Positions 26,701 to 38,700 of a DNA stretch of 64,000 nt are shown here, piece after piece. Position 1 is the stretch's first letter. Each line of letters starts with the position of its first letter. The stretch spans positions 620,001-684,000 of the forward strand of contig WBMV01000850.1 of assembly GCA_013396655.1 (NCBI GenBank), written 5' to 3'. The notes below the pieces were generated by a model. The model ran no database searches. It had not been told where the DNA came from and saw nothing but the letters and a program-made list of their open reading frames with translations. The stretch is from Campylorhamphus procurvoides. Its lineage: Eukaryota; Chordata; Aves; Passeriformes; Dendrocolaptidae. Made by a program: the position numbers and the translations under genes.

Positions 26701-29700
26701 GGCTGGCCTGAGTTTGGTGGAGCTTGCTTTTTTCTGTAAGAAACTCAGTTTTCCTACCCATTTGCAGGAGCTTGTACCCTCAAGAAGAGGGCAGGATTCA
26801 GGTCTTTTGTCTTTGCTGACCATGTCCTTTTGAGCTTTCCCACAGAATCGAGTTCTCTCTTCTTATGCTCCTCTTTCACTATTTTCTTTGAGCAGTAACT
26901 ATTAACTACCACCACTTAGCTGCCAGCCGCTCTACCTCTGTTGACGATGATGAGGAGGAGGAAGATAAGCTACACGCAATGCTATCAATGATCTGCTCTC
27001 GGAACCTCACAGCTCCTAATAGGATGAAAGGTTTTTATCCTCCTCCCTCTGTGTCCCAGAGCTCTCTTGCAGCTCCTTCCACTGATGCATACAACAGTGT
27101 TGGCATTATTACAGGGAAAAACATTTCACTCATGCTGTGAGACCTGGAGATGGAGGTGACTGTGCAGAGGCTGGGAATGTGCTCACAGCCACAGCCTGTG
27201 GGGGAGGGGGACAGCATCTTCCCTCTCCTTTGACCTGCATACTGCTTGAGCAGGAAAACCCCCTCTTCTTCCAGAGCTTCCTGCCCTACTTTCATAAAGG
27301 CTGGAGACTAGAGTAGGTTCTTGTAAGAGAAGGAGAGAGTGTAACAGCTCTCTGTGTTCTCCCTCTGTGAGCTGCACAAAGTGGGGAGGGCAGTCTTGGA
27401 TTGGAGCACTGGGATAGAACCAGTGCAGCCACAGCAGTGATGTGCTGGACGTGGGCAGGGTGGAGCAGGAGTGTGGTGAGGGACAGTGTGGGCCCAGGGG
27501 TGGTTCAGGTACACAGGGACACTCTGGACACCTCTGTCAGGTAGCAGAGGCATGCAGAGAAGGTTGTATGGAGATGCAGTGCCTTTCTGGGGTCAGTGCT
27601 TTCATTCCACTTGCATCCATAGGCTGGGTGGGCTTCAGAGGATCAGCTGTGAGACGCTACACCACCCTCCACAAATCTGTCATCTATTTCTTTTCCTAAA
27701 ACAATTCATAACATTACTTAAGTTGGATTCTCAAGAAGTGTGTGCATTTGGGATCCAGTAATGTAGTTCTGGATTCTGAGAAGTCTGCTTTCTCTTATAC
27801 CCTTAAATAGTGGAGCAGTGATTTTGGTTCCAAGTGGATCTGAGCCCTGGGCTGGTGGGGCTGACTGCAGGAGACACTTACTGCCCTGATCTCTGTACAG
27901 TGCTGAAATTCTGGTTAAACAGGGTACGAACAGGTGTTCAAGGAGATCCTCCTCAATTCTTCTAGACTGCTCACACACTTACCCCAAGGAAGCAGCCCCT
28001 GGAAACTGATAAAGCCACAACAAAGTTAATAAAGAGTTCTTGAAAGGCATGGATGGAAAGAAGCTCTGAAAATAGTGTTCCCCTTGAAAGAAGATGCTGG
28101 TTTAGGAAGTTCCAGAGTGTCATAACTGATCATGCCTGGGTAGGGCAATGACAGGAAGGAGGAACATTTAACTCTGCCACATACATGTTAAGGGGCCAAG
28201 AGTGTGGTCTAAAGCACAAAAACACAATTTAGTCTTTAGTCAGATGATGGAAATTGTAAGTTGTCCAACTAGAATGGCTGTCAGGTGTCTGCTTTTGCTT
28301 ATTTAATCTTGAAGGGGATGGTAGAGTTAGGGATATGATGCTGGACTAGCCTGTCTCTCCAGCAGCCCCATTCCATAATGACAACACTGTTGTAGCAGGT
28401 TTGCCAGCCATTTGCTTTGACATTTTGCAACATGCTCGACTTTTGCATGTAGCTGAAGTTATGGATAACACCACTATAATTAAATAAAAGATGCTGTTCA
28501 CTCTAATTCTTCATTAATTCAGGTACCTTTCATCTGAATCTTTAGGTTCTGTGGGGTTCTTTCCTTGTTTCTTTAAAAAACAGAATAAAAAAACTGAAAA
28601 ACCCACTTTTCCTGTCTGTAGAGGGGAGGCAAAAAACAATCTAAAAATGTTTATCCAGTGATTTTTATTTGAACCCAATAAGAAGCTGCAATAAATACTG
28701 GGTCATTCAGCTCCTTCCTGAAGAATTAAGGTGAAGAGCATTTTTGCATCACAGTTTGTTTTGTGTAATCAGATACACGTGACTGCTTCCGCATGAGCCT
28801 GTGCTTTTTCTGTTAACAAATGGTTTTACTCCACTCCTTCCTCACCTCTGCCCACTTTCTAAGACATTCCTAAAATGCTTTGTGCTACCTTGATTTAAAA
28901 TGCATGAGATGGTTTGGAATTGCCCCTCCCACCACCCAACAAATGTCTGTTTGAAAAGCACGGCCCAGGGGACTGGATTTTGCTTGTAAATGTTAATTTA
29001 GTGACATACTTTATGGCATACATCATGATATTTGCCTTAATTTTAATCATGGGTGAGCTGAAAGGCCAGTAATTTATTATAAACCAAAAAACCCACGTGC
29101 ACAAATGGCAGTTGGGAAGGCTGAAGAGCTGAAGCCAAGCTCTCTGAAGGGAACTGATTTTTTTGAGTTGCCTTCTTGAAGCTGGTAAAAAAGGCACATA
29201 GAACTGGTGGAGCAGGGATAACTCAGGAAGCTGCATTGTACTGTTGGATCCCATATTCCTGCAAAGTATCCTTTTATAAACTTGGTGTGGACTTTAGCAG
29301 GACTGGAACTGTCCTTTTGTGCTGAATATTTTAGGATCTGGTTCTGAGGGGGAAAGAAGCATCTTCTGAAAGTAACTGACTTGGTTTGTCTTAATTTCTT
29401 TCATGCTCCAACTTTCACTCTAGCTGGACCCGCAGTTCCGTGGCTGATTCCAGGAACTGCAAGATGAAATTCTGAGGCCTGAATTAAATAAAAGGTTGGG
29501 TTAGATGATCTTTTTTGGCCATAAATAACGTTTCCATAGAATTACACAAGAGCCAGTTCAGTTGTTACTGCAGCACACTTTTCTCTCTTCTCTATTGAAA
29601 CATGAAGTGGGATGTGCATGGGCAAGAGAGGGGGAAATGGTGAAGGGATTTGGCTTCCTGGGAAGTGACCCTGCACAGCATGCAGCAGGTCCAGATGTGC

Positions 29701-32700
29701 CCAGAGCAGTGACTCTGAGGATGCTGCTCTCCTGTTTCTGGAATCAAGGTTCAGAGCCTGCTGAGAAGTAAAGCATGAACCATCAGGATGCACAGAAGGA
29801 AGATGAAGAAAGAAGGGAAAAGGCTGATGTCGTGCTGTCTTGTTTGGTTTTTCTGCAGACACCAGTGAGATGATAGAGATGCAAGGCTTTGGGGCAAACC
29901 TGCTCTCCTGGCAGCTGGAGCACTGCAGCCAGGGCTCCTCCTGTATCTCCTGTTCCACAGGCAGCTCTCCCTACGACATTCCCAGCTGCTGCAACTGCAT
30001 CCACGACCGGTGAGCAAACTATGCAGAGAGCTTACCCAGGGGACTGTGTGCATGCCACAGGTAAAAGCAGGAAGGTTTTAGTGCTTGCAGCACCAGAGAC
30101 AGAGAGTAACAATTTTCAAGTAGTTTCTAACATAAAAAGATGGACTTAGAAGCAAGAAGTTTAGTTTATTAAAACTAACCTATTAAACTATCTCAAGTCA
30201 CATTTTGGTAGAAAAATTGCAGCTAGTTCTTCTGTGTAGTGAATATATTTCGGCTCTAGAAGTGTTACCTGTAATAAGTCAGTTACAATTACAATGCAGG
30301 ATAACAGTTCACCTCATTTGACATGGACCTTTACAGTGCACCTGCAGCAGTGGCCACGTGTGCCAGGGCATTCTGTTTGGAATCAAAATATTGGTGGGGG
30401 AAAAAAAGTGGAATTTGTTATTATTGTGTCCTTTAACTAAATACATCTTGGTGCAGAGAAAGAATTGCTATGTGTAGGACATAGGGATCAGCATGAAATT
30501 CCTGATGCTGTCCTCACAACCTGCCATTGTCCTGTTGATGCCTCTCCACAGAACTCCACTAAAGATGTTGTGTGAAAGCATGAAGAAGCAGATCATTTCC
30601 AGAGCCTTTTATGGATGTGAGTGAAGCTTCTTATATCCAGCCTCTGTGGGATCCATATGCATATCTAAACAACATGGGATGTTTGGTTTAGAAAGCAGTT
30701 TGACCGCAGCTTTATTGCTGTGAGTCAGAAAACCTGTGGGCAGTAGGGTGGATGTGACTCCAGTGTCACAGCTTCATAATGGCAGTATCTTGTGGGTTTT
30801 GCAGATGGCAATGGGTGAAGTGATGCCTAGTGAAGACAGGATGTAATTTTCCATGGCAATGTAATAGGCTACTTGGATTTTACCAGTCTGTGTAAGATCT
30901 CTTTAATCTTTGGCTCTGTTGTAATTCCTCACTGTGACACAGTGCAGTGCAAGTTCAGTTCATACAGGATTGTTAGGAGCAGGTTTAAATGTCACAGGGG
31001 TGGGCACTGCTCATTGATGACCATTTTGCCCCCCCAGGGCTGGCCCACTGCCGGCACTTGTCGACGGTGCGCACACACCTCTCTGCCCTGGTGAACCACA
31101 ACATCATCCCCCCCGACAGACCCTCCAGCGCGGCCGGGGGCCTCACCAAGGAGGTCTGGAGCAAGTACCAGAAGGACAAGAAGGTCAGTAACACAGCACC
31201 TTTATGGTCAGCTGTGCTGGGCGTGGAATCACTTGGAATGGGCCCCAAGAAATATTAAAGGTGTTTTCTGGTCTCCACAGGGCCACTTCTCTTGTGAGAG
31301 AGTCAATTTTTCTTACAATCTCTTCTCTCCTTTGTTTCTCTGATCATGGCAAAAATATAAATTAATATCAAAGCAACTGATCTCATGGTGACTCTAGTCT
31401 ATTCTAAGTTAGATTATTTTAATGGGATATTTCACTGGATTTAAACTAAGGCTGTAAAGGCTTGAATCAAGCTGCAAAATCTATTTAGTGCCCTGTCTGT
31501 ATTGCACTGTGTGAGTACTTTGAGTGTCCAAGGAAAATATGGATACGTTGCCTTCAACACTTCTTTCTCCTGACTGCTGCAGAACTACAAGGAACTGGAA
31601 TTACTGAGAAGAGTTTACTATGGTGGGGTGGAGCACGAGATCCGGAAAGAAGTGTGGCCATTCTTGTTGGGTCACTACAAATTTGGGATGGCCAAGAAGG
31701 AGATGGACCAGGTAAGCACAGCTTTCTGAGAATCAGAATCACATTTGCAGAGTAGGTTTTGTTTTCTGAATAGCAAGTGTTGGTCTTTATTACTGTTAAA
31801 TATTCTCAAGGGGAAAACGTTACTGAAAACACACATAACCTATGTTAGCAGAGGGATTGTGATACCATGTTGTTACACATGAAAGTCACTAAATGAGAGC
31901 TCTTTCCTGAAGTCAGGGAACCCGCATTCAACTCAGACTGTGGCAGACACTTGCCCTGAGCACATCCTGTGTTCACAAATTTGTCACTTAGAAAATGGGG
32001 AGATACTGACATTTGGATGGGAACTTGACTCATCCCTCTTTTATATGGTGTGTTAGCTGAGTTATTGCATGTGTGGACTTCTGCTCGAGCTGGGCACAGC
32101 CCAGATGGACCCTCTGGAGCTACTGCCCAGAGACCAAAAACACCCAGAAGGTTTGGTTTTTAAGTTCGGTATACTTTTGTTAGACTTAATTATGTGCCCC
32201 TGTAAAAAACAGGGTGTGACCTCAGATGAGACATTCTTCTTTTTAACATCTCCCATGCTGCGACTAACACTGATCGTGAGTAACTGCCAGGTTATGTCAC
32301 AGCCTTATTCTGCCATCTGAAATCTGGCATTAAGTGTATCACTTCCATTAATGAAACCACAATTTGTCCATCTCTCAGTTATACCATGTCCCTTTGCTAA
32401 TCTGTTTATAGCAACAGCACCTTTTTCCTTTGCTGAGTGCTGTCATTTGTTGCATTTATTCCCTGACTGAGGAAGGAACATTCTCCTTTGCAGAGCCACA
32501 GGACTGCAGCAGGACCCTGCCCTGCGGGGAAGGTCTGGATTGTGTGTGTTGGTAAAATATTGCTTTTCCCTGACATCACCCAAACGTTGGCTGAACTGGG
32601 TAGAACAGTAATGAGGTTTGCCCTGCAATATAATTAACACATTAATCTGCTTTTCAGTTAGTGTTATTATTACCAGGGAGGTAGCACTCATGCAGTAGCT

Positions 32701-35700
32701 GATCCTGTTCTGGATTAAATTGATAAGGAGTGGTTTATATATCAAAACATTTGGCATTTGCTGACTCCCAATTAGTTTGTATGCCAAGGGATAGTTTATA
32801 TCCCTGCGAGCACCAGCAGAGCAGAAGGGCAGCCTGACCTCAAGACTTGCCATGGGCAAATCAGCTGTCTTGCAAACAGGGGCCACTTGATAAACAGCCC
32901 TCTTCTTGCTAAACATTGCTATGGTAATTTGAGTTGTTTTCCTCTCAATAATCTTTACAAACCAGTTCTGAACACAGATGGAGAAATATACCCCTTCACT
33001 GTTCAAACTGGGTCACATCCGGATTCTCCTCCCTGAATCCAGTCATCTTTGTAGATGTTTATATAGATTTTCTGGCTATAGTGTGTACATCAAGAATGTT
33101 CTGCTGAGCAAATTCCTGCCCTCCCATGCCACCAGCGTTAGAAGAAGACACAGTACCCCAGAAACCACGGAGGGCAGTGAGTGAGCTCCTGAGGGCCAGG
33201 CATGTGGCCTCAGGAGAGGAGCACGTCCAGGTGTCCAGCCAGGCTGACACATGGCCATAGTCCTGCTGGAAAGTGTAGCTGTTCCACAGGGGCACTTGTT
33301 CAATCACCCCTTTTTTGCATAAAGCACAAGTCTAAACCATCAGTCCTGAAGTTTACATTGAATGTAAGAGTCTGTTAAATGAATGACATGAAAACAGTCA
33401 TAACACCTGCATGTACAGGAAACTCACAGCAGGTGATTTATCATCTTTGCCTTCTGATGGTGTTTTTGCAGTCATCCACCAGTATCTGGGGCGCTCCCAG
33501 ACATGGCTCTTCTCCAGCCCTCCACTAACTCTTGTGTTTTATGATTTATGACTCGACAGCTACCTCAAGTGACAAATAGCCTGCAGCTCTTAGTGTGAAT
33601 GCTTGGGTAGCAGCTCAGCCAGTGGAGTGTGGAGCCTGGAGCCAGCTCACAATTGTGATTTCTCTTCAGCTCTTGACAAGTGACAGAGTAGTAAAATTGC
33701 TGCATGTCCTTTAATAGCCCCAGGGGGGGGTTTCTGTGACTCTCTTTCAATAGAGAAAGCCACCAGTGGCAAAGATCTGTGTAGTGACTGTGGGGACCAG
33801 CAGAGGGGGATCTGGCCAACACAGTGCAGCCACAGGATGGGGCTATGTGAGCTGGGATTCCAGAGTCTCCTCCAGAATCTGACTAGATCTCTACAGGCTG
33901 GTGTCTGTAAGCCTGTGACCTGGAATTCATTGCAAGGGCTACATTAAAGTTGGAACAGAGAAGGAGTTGGAAGGAGGTGTAATGAAAATAGGGATGATGC
34001 AGTTAAGAGGTAGCACTGGCTCCATCACACTTCCGTGTGAGGTTTCATGTGAAAGCAGTGACATCTTTTGTTCTGTCCTGTGTCACTGTCAACAGTGTCA
34101 CAGTGCTGCTGACAGCACATATACATGTTTATGTGAATCTTTTCTGTTGTCTCCAGTGGTAGTTTATTCCCTGCAGTTTATACCCAGCACCTGAGTGCTC
34201 CAGTCACAGCACTCTCCAGTTGCAGGGATGTGCTGCAGCAAGGGGGCCTTGGGATCCTTTGGGCTTTTCTCAGATTTGCCTTAGACCTCTCCCTCCTGGC
34301 TTCCTCCCAGGGTTAATGCCTCCTCTCAAGGGGAGCAGCATCTCAGGACGTGTGTGTGTGTGTGTCTGCAGGTGGATGCTGACATCGCTCTGCGGTACCA
34401 GAAGGTGATGGCTGAGTGGAAGGCCTGTGAGGTCATTGTAAAGCAGCGAGAGAAGGAGTCGCATTCGGCCACGCTGGCCAAGTTTTCGTCGGGCAGCAGC
34501 ATTGACAGCCACGTCCAGCGGCTGATCCACAGGGACTCCACCATCAGCAACGATGTAGGTACTCCCTTCCCACTCGCCATCTGTTGTGGGCAGCACTGGG
34601 CATTTGCAGAGGTACAGCCCTGGGAATTAGAGATGGAGGTTAGCACAGCTCCATCAGCCTGGGGATACCTGAATTCTATGCAGGGATTGGAGCTGCAGTG
34701 CCTCCAGGATAGAATGAAGAGCAGGCTGGAATTTTTGGCAGTCTGTAGCTGTTCTTAAGCAAGAACTACCTAAGGAACTTTAAGGTTCCCCTTCTAAGGA
34801 AGATCCCCTTGCAGGTCCTTTAGTCAAACCCAGCACAGAGCAAACGATTGCTGCTGTTAAAGCGTGTTTTTGGTTTCGCATGTCCCAGGTGTTCATATCT
34901 GTAGACGACACGGACTCGGTGGAGAGGGACTCCAAAGGCCAGGATGAGCCGCCCTTCACGGCGGTGCCGCCCGACGCGCCCGCACCGGCTGCCATGGAGT
35001 TTGACTCCCCTGACTCGGGGCTCCCGTCCTCCAGGAACTACTCAGTGGCCTCGGGCATCCTGTCCAGCATTGACGACGGGCAGAGCGTCTCCTTTGAGGA
35101 TGGGGCTGAGGAAGAAGCCAGCACTGAGGTGGGGAGGACTGACCCAGGCACACCACGTGTGCAGAGAGCCAAGGCAGTGGTGCTGCAGTCTCAGGACTCT
35201 GTCTCAGAAGAGCAGCTGTGTTCCCAGGTGGATTATTTAATGGATGTTGCTTCTGTCTGCGCTGCATCCTACACAGTAGGTCACAACTGAAGTACCATCA
35301 TCTCTATACACAGCATTGCTTTTTTAGCAGACTTGTACTTTTTCAGATAGGATTTAATGAGAGACAGTCCCAAAGTGGAACTACAGCTGGTGGGATGGTA
35401 ACTGAGGATTTCTACATACAAATCTTTTCATCTGGATTTTGGGCTAGATTAGAAATAGGACAGCAAGAAAAAATGGTGCCTTTTTAAGTGGGAAGACAAG
35501 ACAAACCAGCTGTACATTTCTAGCAGTTCAAACTTTCCAGGGGCTGAGGGAGTGGACAACACACAGCTTATAAGATTCCAGTGTGATTTAGTTCAAGCTA
35601 AAACCCACATTTAATCAAAGTTAACCATAACCTAAATCTAGATTCAAGATGCCACCACCTCTATTACTGTTGCTGTCAACAGTTTAGCAGCTCAGTTTTT

Positions 35701-38700
35701 GCCTCTCTCCTGAAGCTGTTTAGCTGGAAATAACAATTTGGAAGTAGGGCAGGCTTGGCACATTTTCCAGTGGTAATGAATGCATTTCACCTGGCAGTTT
35801 TGACAGTAATCAAGTATTTCAATGCCCCCATCTGCCCAGAGTATAATTGTACTGGTTTTGATTTGGTGATTCTCAGAGCAGATCTACACAAAGTCCTTGG
35901 AAGGCTCTAAACTTAGCAGATCTAATTAAAACTTCTCTTTTCTAGATAGAGTTATTGGACACTGTTGCCTTAAATTTGCACAGAATTGATAAAGATGTCC
36001 AGAGATGTGACCGGAATTACTGGTATTTTACTGCTGAGAACCTGGAGAAGCTCCGAAATGTCATGTGCAGGTAATGAGTTTGTCAACCCTGCTACTTCCA
36101 CATTTCTGTCACAATCCATAAAATAATCTATAAACTATAATAATATGCAAAAAATAGTCTGTAAAAATTCTCACTAATGAACTTAACTTGTAAGGAGGAG
36201 GAACGGGCAGGATGGCAGGCTAGAGCATGGGTCTGAGTTTGGAATGCAGGCTTGAGAAGGTTCTCTCCAGAGACAGACCCTCTTTTAGAGAACTATTCTC
36301 TGACTGTACTATGAGGTTTGGGTTTCTCCTGATCAGGATAATACATCCATGTTCTGAGGGTGTGGTGTAAAGGTGACAGTAACTGTGCCCAGATAGAGTG
36401 CTGAGGGATGTGTATAAGAAGACAGAAAGCCCAGATCTAAAAATCCAACCAAAATCAAACCAGCATCTGACCACTGACAGCAGCTGGAAACACAGAAAGT
36501 TGTTTATCCTTCTGGGAACACAAAGTGCCATGAAGGTGGTTCAGGTATACACACTTAGAGCAGAAAGTGTCGTAGACTTTAGCACTCAGAAAAGAGAGCA
36601 AAATTCCACTTAATGGAAAAAAGAAAACTCAAAAGCTCAGGTAACTTTAACAAATCTGGGCTTTTCCCATACAGACTGTTGGGCTTTTGTCAGCTGTTTT
36701 CCCCCCAAACATTGAGATGCAAGCCATATGTATAAGCGTTGACTTTTCTATCAAGGCAGCCAAGAGTAGAGGGCTGTGAAATACTCTGGTATGGGAGGTG
36801 TCAGAAAGTTCTGAGACTCACACATTCAGCAGCTGCTTAGGGTTTGATCTCACATATGGAATCAGTCTTCAGTACAAGGATTTCTTCTTTCCACAGCTAT
36901 GTCTGGGAGCACCTAGAAGTTGGTTATGTCCAAGGCATGTGTGACCTCCTGGCTCCTTTGATGGTTATACTTGACAATGGTAGGAAAGCTTTTCCTTTGG
37001 GACACATTGGTATCCTTGGTGAGGTCTTTCCTTAGAAATGCTGTTTGAGAAGTTGTCTGCATTAACCACGGCTGAGTCACCAGGAAAATCAAACCTGCAG
37101 CTCCTGATTCGTGTTTTCTCCACCTGTGACTGTTGCTGAGATGGTTAATATTAGTATCTTGGGGCTGCCCTGTTCACTCATTGACTTCCAGATTAAATAC
37201 TACTAAATGTAGTAAAATTACTGTGTTCTGGCAGTTGCTGAAGCTGAGAAGTCAACTGCAGGCTGGATTCTTTGAAATGTAATGAATAAAAATGGTCCAG
37301 AATCAGGTACCAGCATCTGTTTCATCTGAATCCTGGCATTAGGGACAGCAAAGGGGAACGCCCTGTTTTTCCCAGGTCGTGCAGTCTCACAGTTACCAGC
37401 ACTGAATGTCTGTGTTGTCCCTGCAGATCAGCTGGCCTACAGCTGCTTCAGCCACCTGATGAAGAGGATGAGCCAGAACTTCCCCAATGGAGGTGCTATG
37501 GACACACACTTTGCCAACATGCGGTCCCTAATCCAGGTGAGTCTGGTTTTGTTTGTTTTAGTTATGTTTGAGGCTGTGGCAGAGGCTCAGGACTCACCTG
37601 AAGGACAGGACCTCCCATGGCTGGGGTTCCATCTGGGACTTCAGAGCCATGGAGGAGGAGAGTTGTGGTAAATGGATTTGCAGAGTTACAGCCTGAGAGC
37701 AGAGGTGGGGAGGGGAGATGAAAGTTTGGCATTTGTTGAAAATCTGTTGGATCTTCATGTTGCTGCCTGGACCTTTAAAATCCTGGTGAGGATTGACTGT
37801 GTGACCTCATCCGTGCACAGCAGTGACTCTTCACCTCAGCTCTGTCTGGGCACCCAGGTCATGGGCATTGGCACACACAGGAACAGGCTGTGCCTGTGCT
37901 AAGCAGCTGCTCTGACCACAGGATCAGCTGATGAGGAGCAGGCTGGGAGTTTTAACCAGACTCCAACACCCCTGACCTTGGCTACTTTCAGACCAGATCC
38001 TGACAGCTGATGTTTTCCATTCTAGATTCTGGACTCAGAGCTTTTTGAATTGATGCACCAAAATGGAGATTACACTCACTTTTACTTCTGCTATCGCTGG
38101 TTCCTGCTTGACTTTAAAAGAGGTAATAATGTTCTGTGCCTGTAGTTTAGAGTTGTGTAGAACTGTAACAGCTCTGTGTTTTGGTGTGTCTGTCAGGATG
38201 GTGAGGGACAGCTGGTATCAGTGGAGTTTGTAGCCAGTAAAGCTAATGCAGCTCTGAGATGAAACAGCACTGGAATGGAGTCCAGGCTTAGAAAGAGGTG
38301 GTGTAAATTCCTGATGTTTCTGCCCAGTGCAAATACCTGTTTGCTCAAGGTGATCCCAGAGTGATCCACTGCTCTGTAAGCTTTGATGCCTCCTGTCTAA
38401 TCCTTGTGATAAAAAGGAGCAGCTCAGTAACAGCTAAAGAGCTGCTGTCCTTTGAGTGAGGTGCTTTGTATCCTGGGGAACACCCGTGGATCCCAGGATC
38501 CCTGCACAAACACACTCCAGCAGAGTGTTAGTGCTGACAGCCCCACTGCAAAGCCCAGATACACCTGGATACACATTCACATCTGCAGCCTGTCATGTAA
38601 CCCCAGAGAGCTCCTGGGCCTCCTGTGCTGCTCTCACATGGTCACTGTGGTTCAGGCACCTTCCTGGGCCTGGCTCTGCACCACTACACCTCCAGGCTTT

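Noticed and set aside
26890..26896. GAGCAG at the exon 12 acceptor as a second NAGNAG site
   Set aside because: A G before AG makes the upstream acceptor very poor. The downstream CAG is expected to be used almost exclusively.
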